Shown piece by piece: positions 41,411 to 49,721 of a DNA stretch of 64,000 nt. The translations under genes and the position numbers were made by a program. Below the pieces are notes generated by a model. The model saw only the letters and a list, made by a program, of their open reading frames with translations, had not been told where the DNA came from and ran no database searches. Origin of the DNA: DATAPE01 sp034667525 (lineage in GTDB: Bacteria > Actinomycetota > CADDZG01 > WHSQ01); NCBI GenBank assembly GCA_034667525.1, contig JAXDJO010000017.1:62001-126000 (forward strand), given 5' to 3'. The first letter of the stretch is position 1. The number at the start of each line of letters is the position of its first letter.

Positions 41411-42343
41411 CTACAGGTGGAACGCGGCCCTCATCGAGCTGGCGGTTGCCGCATTGTTGAGAGCAGCAAGCGAGAGCATCTGCTCTGTCGTTCGTAGCAA
41501 CGAGTAGTGAGTGAATGCAGTGGCCGATCTCATCCCCGCAGGAACCGGAGGAGCGATGACCACCGTCGCAACTTGATTGGCGGAGGAGTGATCGTCTTCG
41601 TCCCAGGTGAGGACGATGGCAGTCTTGCCATTGGCGTACTGGGTGGAGTTGAGGATCTTGGGAATGAACGAAGACAACCATGCATCGCCGGTTGCGATGG
41701 TGCAGTCGTGCGTGTCGCTGCAGAGGTTCGGGGTGACGAAGGTGAAGCGTGCGGAGGTGTTAGGGGTCGAACCTAAAGCGAAGTCCTGGGTGGAGCAGGC
41801 GGTCGCGTCGTTGGTGTAGTAAGCCGCCGGGTTGTGTTTGACGGCATACATCTGGGTGTTCAACAGATCGCAATTGGAAGGCATGCTTTCCTGAACCGCC
41901 TTCCAGCCCGTCCCCAACTGCGAGAAGATACTGGGGCCGCTGATCGGGTGTACCGAAGGCGGATAGTCGTCGGTAACCCCCTGCGTCGAACCGGATGTCA
42001 TCGCAAGGTAATTCGGCAGGCTCGGATGGGTGACCGCTTTGTAGTTCGTTGCCAGCCCGCACTTCTTGGCTAGTGAGTTGACGTAGGGGGCAGCGGAAGA
42101 TCCGATGATCTGGTTATAGGACTTGTTCTCCATCACGATCCAGACCACGTGCTGCCACGCGGGGGTCGCACTGGTCGTTCCACAGGGGGTGGAGGCATTC
42201 GGAGTGGCGGCGACGGGCAGCGCTGGAGCGGGGGCGGCATTCCCGGCCCCGGCGACGCCCAGGCCCATCGCCAGGGCAACGGCGCCGATCAGCCCCATCC
42301 TTATGCGCTTCCGCCCTGGGGAGATGCTCCTGTACGCGCCCAT
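41411..42343 (-). CDS. Secreted phosphoesterase (acid phosphatase/phospholipase C superfamily)
   Basis: A 310-residue exported protein. A signal peptide covers about residues 1-37 (basic start, RMGLIGAVALAMGLGVAGAGNAAPA). The core has the family motif HVVWIVMENKSYNQIIGSSAAPYVNSLA, HPSLPNYLAMTSGSTQG, and the C-terminal TAIVLTWDEDDHSSANQVATVVI. It is a short member of the same superfamily as the 484-residue protein at 19155-20609, and probably dephosphorylates an extracellular substrate. AAGGAGG five bases before the ATG supports the start. Confidence 0.9.
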   Translation of the reverse strand: MGAYRSISPGRKRIRMGLIGAVALAMGLGVAGAGNAAPAPALPVAATPNASTPCGTTSATPAWQHVVWIVMENKSYNQIIGSSAAPYVNSLAKKCGLATNYKAVTHPSLPNYLAMTSGSTQGVTDDYPPSVHPISGPSIFSQLGTGWKAVQESMPSNCDLLNTQMYAVKHNPAAYYTNDATACSTQDFALGSTPNTSARFTFVTPNLCSDTHDCTIATGDAWLSSFIPKILNSTQYANGKTAIVLTWDEDDHSSANQVATVVIAPPVPAGMRSATAFTHYSLLRTTEQMLSLAALNNAATASSMRAAFHL

Positions 42344-42563
42344 GGGGGCCTCCTTGGCTCTGATGAGATCGGCTGATACCGACGTATCGGTGCAAAAGGG
42401 TCATATCTAAAGGGATATAACGGACACTGACCCCTTATCGGGCGTGCTCAGAAGCCTGGAACCCCACACCTCGCCCGCCGATGCGGCACCACTAACCGAG
42501 CCGGCAGTGGCGAGCCCCAACTCCCTCCGGCTGCGAGGCGGTGCCTGTCCGTCAGCCCCAGCG

Positions 42564-42821
42564 CTAGAGCGTGGTCGCCGCGAAGGTGTCGCAATTGAAC
42601 GTCTGGCCCGTGTCGAATCCGCGCCGGAACCAGCGCACCCGCTCGGCGGGGGAACCGTGGGTCCTGGTCTCCCGATCGATCCTGCCCGTCGTCTGTTGCT
42701 GGATCCGGCCGTCGCCAACTGAAGCTGCCGCCCGCAATCCTTCTTGCAGATCGCCGGGGCTGAGGTGATTGCGTTGGTAGGAGGAGTGTGCCCAAACGCC
42801 CGCGAGACGGTCGGTCTTCAT
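42564..42821 (-). pseudogene. C-terminal remnant of a YpfJ-type neutral zinc metallopeptidase
   Basis: The minus strand encodes the last about 70 residues of the PF04228 zinc peptidase family: RLAGVWAH, then LSPGDLQEGLRAAASVGDGR, QQQTTGRIDRETRTHGSPA, ERVRWFRRGFDTGQTFNCDTF, with a normal stop. The catalytic HExxH domain that should lie upstream (about 200 residues) is missing; beyond 42821 the frame is open to 42932 but unlike the family. This is a truncated gene, presumably inactive. The short ORFs on the opposite strand are its shadows. Confidence 0.75.
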
Positions 42822-42924
42822 AACGGGATCCTCTCTTCGGTGAGCAACGATTACCCCCCCTCGATCGCTCCACACCTTCGATGCGCGATCGGACGCAAGT
42901 TCCTCGCGGTATGCTGCTGCGACT

Positions 42925-43002
42925 ATGACCAATCAAAACGTGCAGATCATCTACTCCACCTTCGCCATGACGCTTCCGGCGGTCGACGTGCACGTTTCGT
43001 AA
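42925..43002 (+). CDS. 25-residue ORF ahead of an intrinsic terminator and an ABC operon
   Basis: ATG 42925 to TAA 43002, MTNQNVQIIYSTFAMTLPAV and five more residues. TATGCT at 42910-42915 could be a -10 element. The ORF is spanned by a perfect inverted repeat AAACGTGCA (42936-42944) / TGCACGTTT (42989-42997), and a strong terminator follows 24 bases after its stop. It could be a small peptide, a leader that controls the ABC genes by attenuation, or a small RNA. No ribosome binding site is clear. Confidence 0.4.
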   Translation: MTNQNVQIIYSTFAMTLPAVDVHVS

Positions 43003-43025
43003 TCCGGTTCAGGTAATCGAAGCAA

Positions 43026-43054
43026 GCCCCGGGTTACCTGCCCGGGGCCTTTTT
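43026..43054 (+). terminator. Strong intrinsic terminator upstream of the ABC exporter genes
   Basis: GCCCCGGG (43026-43033) pairs with CCCGGGGC (43041-43048) across a seven-base loop, and is followed by CTTTTT (43049-43054). This is the best intrinsic terminator in the window. It faces the ABC ATPase gene that starts only 15 bases later, so it either ends the small transcript before it or acts as an attenuator for the exporter operon. Confidence 0.85.
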
Positions 43055-43068
43055 GTTTGTGGGGAATG

Positions 43069-44013
43069 ATGCTTGCGATAGAAGCGAGGCAGCTAAGCAA
43101 GTCGTTCGAGGCCCGCGGCCGCAAACGACGCGTGCGAACGGTGGAAGCCGTTCACGACGTGTCATTCTCGGTTGAAGAGGGCGAACGGCTCGCCTACATC
43201 GGTCCCAACGGGGCCGGCAAATCGACCTCGATCAAGATGCTCACGGGCATCCTTCATCCCACGGCTGGAGCGGCGAACGTGCTCGGCTTTGTGCCGTGGC
43301 AGCAGCGGATGTCTCTCGCGCGGCACATCGGGACGCTCTTTGGGCAGCGGTCGCAGTTGTGGGCCGAGCTGCCCGCGCGCGATGGTTTCGAGCTCCTCGC
43401 GGCGATATATAAGATCGAGAAAGGCGAAGCCCAGCGGCGCATCGACGAGCTCTCGGACGTCCTCGATGCAGGTGACCTCTTCGATACTCCGGTGCGCAAT
43501 CTATCGTTGGGACAGCGGATGCGGTGTGAGCTCGCTGCAAGCATGCTGCACCGGCCCCGCGTGCTATTTCTCGACGAACCGACGATCGGGCTCGATCTGG
43601 TCGCGAAGCAACGCTTCCGATCGATGATCGTCCGGTTGAACGAGAGTCAGGGCACCACCATCTTCCTGACTTCCCATGATGTTTCGGACATAGAGCAGGT
43701 GGCGCGACGGGTGATCATCATTAATCATGGCATCGTGATCTTCGACGACAAGGTCTCGCGCCTGCGTAGGTCTCTGCTGTCCACCAAGCTCGTCGAGGTG
43801 CGTTTCGATAGTCCTCCTGCGGCGCTCGAGCTGGATGGCGTCCAGGTGGTCAAGGAATCGGGTACCGGTTACAAGCTCGTGGTGGATACCGAGCGCCGTT
43901 CGATCCGAGAAGTCTTGGATGAGTTGCTCGACCATCACCGGGTAGCCGATATCTCCGTGGTGGATCCTCCCCTCGAAGATGTGATCGCGCGCATCTACAA
44001 GGAGAAGGTATGA
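43069..44013 (+). CDS. ABC transporter ATP-binding protein (ABC-2 exporter type)
   Basis: About 314 residues. ATPase motifs: Walker A YIGPNGAGKSTSIKML near residue 44, a Q-loop region TLFGQRSQLW, signature RNLSLGQRMRCELAASML, Walker B VLFLDEPTIGLD near 165, and the H loop TIFLTSHDVSDIE. The substrate-type C terminus continues about 90 residues after the ATPase. Related ATPases work with DUF990-type permeases, as here. ATG 43069 is chosen (GGGG about five bases upstream); GTG 43057 and ATG 43066 are alternatives. Overlaps the next gene by four bases. Confidence 0.9.
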   Translation: MLAIEARQLSKSFEARGRKRRVRTVEAVHDVSFSVEEGERLAYIGPNGAGKSTSIKMLTGILHPTAGAANVLGFVPWQQRMSLARHIGTLFGQRSQLWAELPARDGFELLAAIYKIEKGEAQRRIDELSDVLDAGDLFDTPVRNLSLGQRMRCELAASMLHRPRVLFLDEPTIGLDLVAKQRFRSMIVRLNESQGTTIFLTSHDVSDIEQVARRVIIINHGIVIFDDKVSRLRRSLLSTKLVEVRFDSPPAALELDGVQVVKESGTGYKLVVDTERRSIREVLDELLDHHRVADISVVDPPLEDVIARIYKEKV

Positions 44014-44792
44014 GCTGGGCTGTCTACGCCGTTGCCTTTCGCTCGTCGGCCCGGCGAACCGTTCAGGCGCCCGGGCAGCTCGTGATCCGCGTGTTGTTCT
44101 ACGGGGTGATCCTTGGCGTGCTGTCGGCACTGTGGAAGGTCGCGTGTGTGGTCAACGGGGGGACCATCGCTGGCTACGACTTCCGCTCGATGTTGTGGTA
44201 TCTCGTGGCATCCGAGGGAGCCGTGATCGCCATCAACCCCCGGCTGATCGAATACATCGGAGTTGACATCGGCAGTGGCGGCATCGCGATAGAGATGCTT
44301 AGACCGATCTCCGTCGTCGGGCTGCGTATCGCGACCGCGTTGGGCGAAGCCCTAGTTCGGTTCGGTTTCGCCGTGAGCCTGGGAGTGGCGTTCGCCTGGT
44401 TCACGGTGGGGCCGCCCCCCGATCTGGCAGCGGTGGGTCTGGCGCTTCCTGCTGCCATCCTCGCCATCGGCGCCAATCTTGCGGCGCAGCACTCGTTCGC
44501 GGCTATCGCCTTCTGGGTCAACGATTCCAAGGCGGCATGGTTCCTCTACCAGAAACTCGTGTTCCTGGTCGGCGGGATGCTACTTCCTCTCGAGCTATTC
44601 CCGCCTCTGCTGGCGCACATCTCCCGCTTCCTGCCCTTCTGGACGATGTCTTACGTACCTGCGCGTCTGTTGTCGGGTCACTTCGAACCGTGGCTGCTCC
44701 TGGTGCAGGCCGCGTGGCTCGTCGCGCTGATGGCGGGCGCAGCTGTCGTGTTCGGGATCGGCCAACGCAAGCTCGAGGCGGTAGGCGGATGA
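44010..44792 (+). CDS. ABC-2 family permease (PF06182/DUF990 type), first subunit
   Basis: A 260-residue membrane protein with about six helices. It shows the family sequence FRSMLWYLVASEGAVIAI, EMLRPISVVGLRIATALGEALVRF, and KAAWFLYQKLVFLVGGMLLPLELFP, which is diagnostic for this permease group. Such two-permease systems export unknown substrates, perhaps peptides or toxic compounds. Coupled by ATGA overlaps to the ATPase before it and the second permease after it. Confidence 0.88.
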   Translation: MSWAVYAVAFRSSARRTVQAPGQLVIRVLFYGVILGVLSALWKVACVVNGGTIAGYDFRSMLWYLVASEGAVIAINPRLIEYIGVDIGSGGIAIEMLRPISVVGLRIATALGEALVRFGFAVSLGVAFAWFTVGPPPDLAAVGLALPAAILAIGANLAAQHSFAAIAFWVNDSKAAWFLYQKLVFLVGGMLLPLELFPPLLAHISRFLPFWTMSYVPARLLSGHFEPWLLLVQAAWLVALMAGAAVVFGIGQRKLEAVGG

Positions 44793-45559
44793 GGGCGATC
44801 GCGACCACCATGAAGACCGCCCTGATCGAGGCGTGGACGAATCGCAAGTCCTTCTGGCTGCAGGTGTCGTTCATGATCGCTAACGATCTGGCCATCGTCG
44901 TCTTCTGGTTGTTGTTCTTCCGCAAGGTGGGCACCGTGCGCGGATGGGATACCGGACACGTGCTGGTTCTGTTCGGCGTGCTCGCCAACGTCACTGGGAT
45001 CGCGATGGGGATCCTTGCCAACGCGCGACGTCTCGGCCAGATGGTCGCCGACGGCGAGCTGGATGCGGTGCTTGCACTGCCCGTGGATCCTCTACTGTAT
45101 CTGCTGGTTCGGCGGGTGGACACAGCGCTGCTGGGGGATCTGGTGTTCGGCCCCCTCATATTCGTCGCCTCCGGTCACGTCACTGCAGAGAGCAGTGTCG
45201 TATTCGTCGTCGCTTCCCTATGCGCCGCAGCCTTCTTCGTTTCCTTCCTGGTCATCCTCGGCTCGGTGACGCTGTTTATCGGGGGCCGCGGAGAACAAGC
45301 AGAACTTGGGTTTCAGGCGCTGCTGATGCTTGCCTCCTATCCGATCGACCTGTTTGGAGGCTTCATCAAGCTGCTCCTGTTCACGGCTATCCCGGCGGCT
45401 TTCGTCACCGGTTTACCAACGCGGCTTCTCACTCACTTCGACTGGGGTGAGGCGGGCATATTCCTCGGGGGTTCGCTCGGCGCGGTCTTGCTGGCCCGGC
45501 TGGTCTTCCATTCCGGCCTTGCCCATTACCGCTCGGGCGCTCTCTGGACCCGCGCGTAG
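44789..45559 (+). CDS. ABC-2 family permease (PF06182/DUF990 type), second subunit
   Basis: A 256-residue partner permease: KTALIEAWTNRKSFWLQVSFMIANDLAIVVFWLLFFRKVG, HVLVLFGVLANVTGIAMGILANARRLGQMVADGELDAVLALP, and ELGFQALLMLASYPIDLFGG. The G-E-L-D/D-x-x-L-x-x-P block is conserved in the group. The true start is the ATG in the ATGA overlap at 44789; the frame is open far upstream inside the first permease. It ends convergently with the amino acid permease. Confidence 0.88.
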   Translation: MRAIATTMKTALIEAWTNRKSFWLQVSFMIANDLAIVVFWLLFFRKVGTVRGWDTGHVLVLFGVLANVTGIAMGILANARRLGQMVADGELDAVLALPVDPLLYLLVRRVDTALLGDLVFGPLIFVASGHVTAESSVVFVVASLCAAAFFVSFLVILGSVTLFIGGRGEQAELGFQALLMLASYPIDLFGGFIKLLLFTAIPAAFVTGLPTRLLTHFDWGEAGIFLGGSLGAVLLARLVFHSGLAHYRSGALWTRA

Positions 45560-45593
45560 CCCGGGGAACCCCGCCTTGTCGCCACTCGACGGG

Positions 45594-47219
45594 CTAGATC
45601 CTCAACGGTTCCTCAGCGGGTATCTCGCTCGGAAGGCGTGACGCGATGCGATGGTCGGGCCGGGCGATCGCGAAATAGATACCACCGACGACCATGATCG
45701 CAACGAGCACGAACAACGTCATCCAGTCGTAGTTGAACAGCGCACCCCGGGGGCTATCAACTCCGGTGGGAGCAACGATATTGATGAACATCAGCGTTCC
45801 GTAGGCGGCCGCACCCAGGTAAACGGGGAGAGCCCATCGCCCGAGGCTGAACCCTCTCGAGCGCCATCCTCGTGCCCGGGCAACCAAAACGGCGAACACG
45901 ACCATCATGAACGACAGATAGATGCCCGATACGCCGAAGGAAACGAGGATGAATAGTGCGTTGACGTTCGCCGGATACGTGATGAAGCCAAAGTGGAGCG
46001 GATGCGTTGGCGTGAAGTGCACGAGCAGCGAGAACAGTGCAGGGATGATCGCCGCGACGACGAGTGCGGCGACGGGGGTCCTGAACTGGGGTGAGACTTT
46101 CCTCAGGGTGCGGCTGCCGGGCAAAGCTCCATCCCTCGAATAGGAGTAGATGAGGCGCGCCGCCGCGGCCTGGATGGCGGTTCCGCAACTGAAGAAAGCG
46201 AAGACCACGAAGCCGAGGATGATTCCTTGTATCCATCCCACGTGGACGTTGGAATCGATGATGAACGGGATGCCGCCGGCGAAGGATCCAGCCTTGGCGA
46301 AGGCTCCATGCCCGCTGGGGATGGCAAGGATGAGGCCCGCGACGAGCACGAAGCTGGTGAGACCTCCCACCAACAGCGAGGTAACCATCGCTTTCGGCAC
46401 TTGCCGTGAAGCTTCCACCACTTCCTCCGCGACATCGCCCGCGGATTCGAACCCATAGAAGATGTATACGTGAGCCAACACCGCCACGAGGGCCGCGCCC
46501 AGCAGCCAATCTCCGCCAAAGTTGACGCCGAAGGGGTTGCCGGCCGGGTGTTCTACACCCTGAGTCGTGAAGAGGTAGCCGAAACCATGATGAAAACCCG
46601 CGATGGCCAGCATCACGGCGATGCCGATCGTTGCCGCTATCTCTGAGATGACTCCCATCTTCAGGATGAACGCAGCCTTCTGCACTCCGATGACATTGAA
46701 GAGGGTCTGCAGGGCGAGCATCGCCAGAGTGAAGAACAAGATCGTATTCGCGTTTACCGGATCGAAGTGGCTGTGGAGGTACTGGTTGGACAAGGCCGAA
46801 GCGTAGGCGACTACTCCGGTGTCGACTGCGGCGATCGTTATTACGAGGGCCCACCCGTAGGCCCATCCCACGAACCAGCCATAGGCCTCCCCGATGAGGT
46901 TCTTCGCCCATTGGAAGAGCGCGCCTGCCAGGGGGTAAGTGCTGCCGAGCTCGGCAAAAGTAAGCGCGACTAGTAATTGGCCGCCAACCACTATCGGCAT
47001 CAGCCAGAGATAGCGCGGCCCCCCCGAACCAAGGCCCAGCACGAACAGGGAATAGATGCCGACGACAGGAGAGATGTAGCAGAACGCGATGCCGAAGTTC
47101 TCGAACAGCGACAGGACGCGGCGCAACTCTTGCTTGTAGCCGAGCTCCTCGAGACGGTCTGAGTCTTGGGCCCCATGTCCTCCTCCGGTGCGCGTGCCTG
47201 CACTTTCAGCTTCCGCCAT
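45594..47219 (-). CDS. APC family amino acid permease
   Basis: A 541-residue, about 12-helix transporter of the amino acid-polyamine-organocation superfamily. A soluble N terminus with LEELGYKQELRR precedes helix 1 (FENFGIAFCYISPVVGIYSLF), where the unwound G-I-x-F-C-Y-I-S-P region would bind substrate, followed by ALTFAELGSTYPLAGALFQWAKNLIGEAYGWFVGWAYGW and YGFESAGDVAEEVVEASRQVPKAMV, typical of amine or GABA-type permeases. The exact substrate is not predictable. Convergent with the ABC exporter operon; monocistronic as far as visible. Confidence 0.9.
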   Translation of the reverse strand: MAEAESAGTRTGGGHGAQDSDRLEELGYKQELRRVLSLFENFGIAFCYISPVVGIYSLFVLGLGSGGPRYLWLMPIVVGGQLLVALTFAELGSTYPLAGALFQWAKNLIGEAYGWFVGWAYGWALVITIAAVDTGVVAYASALSNQYLHSHFDPVNANTILFFTLAMLALQTLFNVIGVQKAAFILKMGVISEIAATIGIAVMLAIAGFHHGFGYLFTTQGVEHPAGNPFGVNFGGDWLLGAALVAVLAHVYIFYGFESAGDVAEEVVEASRQVPKAMVTSLLVGGLTSFVLVAGLILAIPSGHGAFAKAGSFAGGIPFIIDSNVHVGWIQGIILGFVVFAFFSCGTAIQAAAARLIYSYSRDGALPGSRTLRKVSPQFRTPVAALVVAAIIPALFSLLVHFTPTHPLHFGFITYPANVNALFILVSFGVSGIYLSFMMVVFAVLVARARGWRSRGFSLGRWALPVYLGAAAYGTLMFINIVAPTGVDSPRGALFNYDWMTLFVLVAIMVVGGIYFAIARPDHRIASRLPSEIPAEEPLRI

Positions 47220-47362
47220 GGTTGCTCCCCCCGAAACTAGTTTGGGCTCGCCTGGTTTCAGATAACAGGGACAGTAAGTCCCAATGCAGGGTCAGAGCAA
47301 GCTCTCTTTCGCAGAAGATGGTCCAGTGCCGGCAGGAGCGCGCCTCGGTTTAGCGTTTGGTG

Positions 47363-48112
47363 ATGGTCAAGGCGGTCGTTGCGGGAATCGTTGCCTCCGT
47401 CCTGCTCGTCGCCACGATCCTCGGAATCGAGATCGTCCTTGCGATGCACCGGACCTACCTGCCGACGTCACCGGCTTTGACACTGGGCGGAGACTTCGGA
47501 CGACCCTCGGATAAGCCCCTGACGTTCGTCGTCCTGGGCGACTCCACGGCAGCAGGTCTGGGAGCGGGAGCACCCGAGAACGCCTACGCCACCGATCTCG
47601 CCCGCTGGCTGGCCGCGCGGGGCCGCCGGGTCCACCTCAGTGTCTTCGGCTTCTCTGGAGCGCGCGTCCACGACGTCCTCACCAACCAGGTTGCCGAGGC
47701 GGTAGCCGCGTCGCCGGATCTGGTCTTCGTGGGGATCGGGGCCAACGACGTCACGCACCTGACGTCGCTCGACGCGATCCGGCGCGATACGAGGGCCATC
47801 CTGCAACGGCTGAAGGCGACGGGCGCCACCGTGGTCCTTGCGGGCCCACCCGATATGCGAGCAAAGGCGTGGTACGAGCCGTTGAGATCGCTAGCCGGGT
47901 GGAGGGGGCGCCAGATAGCCGCAACGATGGACGCGGTGGCGCGCACCGAAGGTGTTCCGGTGGTTCCGCTGGCGCAGGACACCGGACCCTTCTTCGCAGC
48001 ACATCCCCACACCGCCTACGCATCCGACGATTTCCACCCGGGCCCGGCCGGTTACCGTGCGTGGGCCCGGGTCATCTTCCCCGTTCTCGAGCGGGCTCTC
48101 GCTCGAAGCTGA
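47363..48112 (+). CDS. Membrane-anchored SGNH/GDSL hydrolase
   Basis: About 249 residues. A signal anchor (MVKAVVAGIVASVLLVATILGIEIVLAMH) leads to an SGNH hydrolase domain: block I VVLGDSTAAGLGAG (catalytic Ser), block III VFVGIGANDVTHL, and the catalytic Asp-His block SDDFHPGPAGYRAW. It is an esterase or lipase-like enzyme probably acting outside the membrane; substrate unknown. ATG 47363 is preferred over in-frame TTG and GTG just before it, though none has a clear site. Lone gene. Confidence 0.85.
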   Translation: MVKAVVAGIVASVLLVATILGIEIVLAMHRTYLPTSPALTLGGDFGRPSDKPLTFVVLGDSTAAGLGAGAPENAYATDLARWLAARGRRVHLSVFGFSGARVHDVLTNQVAEAVAASPDLVFVGIGANDVTHLTSLDAIRRDTRAILQRLKATGATVVLAGPPDMRAKAWYEPLRSLAGWRGRQIAATMDAVARTEGVPVVPLAQDTGPFFAAHPHTAYASDDFHPGPAGYRAWARVIFPVLERALARS

Positions 48113-48182
48113 GGCCCGTTTCTGAAGAAGAAAGTGAACGGGTTACCGGGTCTCCTCTGCCACGGTCTTAAGCTGTCGCCTC

Positions 48183-49697
48183 ATGGACCTTGCTCGCGAC
48201 TCCTCGATCGACCAGGCCAACACCGTTCCGCACCGGATCGGCGGGGCCGCCTCGCTCCAAACACCGGAGCGAGTCGGTGACGTCTACGATCCGGCCACCG
48301 GCCGAATAGCGAAACAGGTCGCCTTCGCCTCGCCGCCGGATGTGGATCGAGCGGTGTCCGCAGCCCGTGCCGCGTTTCCCATGTGGCGCGATCTCCCGCT
48401 GGCTCGACGGACCAGAATCATCTTTGCCTTCCGCGAGCTCCTGCAACAACGCAAGGAGGACCTCGCTCGCCTGATCACTGCGGAGCACGGAAAGGTTCTC
48501 TCGGACGCCATGGGAGAGGTCGAGCGGGGGGCCGAGGTGGTCGACTTCGCTTGTGGTCTCCCACATCTGCTGAAGGGTGAGTTCTCGGAGAACGTCTCCA
48601 CCGGCATCGACACCTATTCCATCCGTCAACCGCTCGGCGTCGTCGCCGGCATCACACCCTTCAACTTCCCGGCGATGGTGCCCATGTGGATGTTCCCGAT
48701 TGCGATCGCGTGCGGGAACACATTCATCCTCAAGCCTTCCGAGAAAGATCCTTCAGCCCCCAACATGCTGGTGGAGCTTTTCGAAGAGGCCGGCCTCCCA
48801 CCCGGAGTGATGAACGTGGTGCATGGCGACAAAGTGGCCGTCGACTCTTTGTTGCTACACCCAGACGTCGCCGCGGTGAGCTCTGTGGGATCAACCCCGG
48901 TAGCTCGCTACATCTATGAGACCGCTGCCGCGGCAGGCAAGAGGGTGCAGGCGTTGGGGGGCGCAAAGAATCACATGGTCGTGATGCCGGATGCCGACAT
49001 GGACGCGACCGCCGATGCGGTGGTTGGCTCCGCCTACGGCTCTGCAGGCGAACGGTGTATGGCTATCTCGGCCGTGGTGGCCGTGGGACCGGCAGGCGAT
49101 TCATTGATGGAAGCAGTTAAGCCGCGGATCGAAGCTCTTCACGTCGCCGCCGGTACCGCCGAGGGCGCCGAGATGGGCCCGCTCGTCACCGGCGCCCACC
49201 GCGACAAGGTGGTCTCCTTCGTCGAGGCCGGTGTTGCTGAGGGGGCCGCGCTCATCTTGGACGGCAGAGACAAGACCTCAGGATCGGAAGGCTTCTTCCT
49301 TGGCCCCTGTCTGTTCGACCACGTCGAGCCCTCGATGTCCATCTACCGGGAAGAGATCTTCGGGCCGGTGCTGTCGGTGGTGCGAGTGGAGACCTTTGAA
49401 GAGGCCGTCGCGCTCGTCAACTCGAATCCATACGGCAACGGAACCGCCATCTTCACCTCCAGCGGGGCGGCGGCGCGTGCCTTCCAACGCGAGATCGAGG
49501 TTGGCATGGTCGGCATAAACGTTCCCATCCCGGTTCCGATGGCGTTCTATTCGTTCGGGGGATGGAAAAGCTCACTCTTCGGTGACGCGCACGTGCACGG
49601 GATGGATGGAGTACGTTTCTACACTCGCTCCAAGGTGGTGACATCCCGTTGGCCGGCTCCGCCTCCGGGGTCACAATTGGGTTTTCCGACCAATTAG
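48183..49697 (+). CDS. mmsA: CoA-acylating methylmalonate-semialdehyde dehydrogenase
   Basis: A 504-residue aldehyde dehydrogenase of the MmsA group, which oxidises (methyl)malonate semialdehyde with NAD+ and CoA to acetyl- or propionyl-CoA and CO2 in valine, beta-alanine and inositol breakdown. Marks: QPLGVVAGITPFNFPAMVPMWMFP, LKPSEKDPSAPNML, the Gly-x-Thr-type GSTPVARYIYETAA, catalytic Cys292 in YGSAGERCMAISAVV, and PYGNGTAIFTSSGAAARAFQ. The MmsA-specific residues around the Cys (S-A-G-E-R-C-M-A) support the call over plain aldehyde dehydrogenases. Confidence 0.92.
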   Translation: MDLARDSSIDQANTVPHRIGGAASLQTPERVGDVYDPATGRIAKQVAFASPPDVDRAVSAARAAFPMWRDLPLARRTRIIFAFRELLQQRKEDLARLITAEHGKVLSDAMGEVERGAEVVDFACGLPHLLKGEFSENVSTGIDTYSIRQPLGVVAGITPFNFPAMVPMWMFPIAIACGNTFILKPSEKDPSAPNMLVELFEEAGLPPGVMNVVHGDKVAVDSLLLHPDVAAVSSVGSTPVARYIYETAAAAGKRVQALGGAKNHMVVMPDADMDATADAVVGSAYGSAGERCMAISAVVAVGPAGDSLMEAVKPRIEALHVAAGTAEGAEMGPLVTGAHRDKVVSFVEAGVAEGAALILDGRDKTSGSEGFFLGPCLFDHVEPSMSIYREEIFGPVLSVVRVETFEEAVALVNSNPYGNGTAIFTSSGAAARAFQREIEVGMVGINVPIPVPMAFYSFGGWKSSLFGDAHVHGMDGVRFYTRSKVVTSRWPAPPPGSQLGFPTN

Positions 49698-49721
49698 CCC
49701 TCCGGCTACAACACTCAACAC

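Noticed and set aside
42444..42722. A plus-strand ORF of 92 codons over the peptidase remnant
   Set aside because: It is the complement of the recognisable YpfJ-type fragment and has no features of its own.
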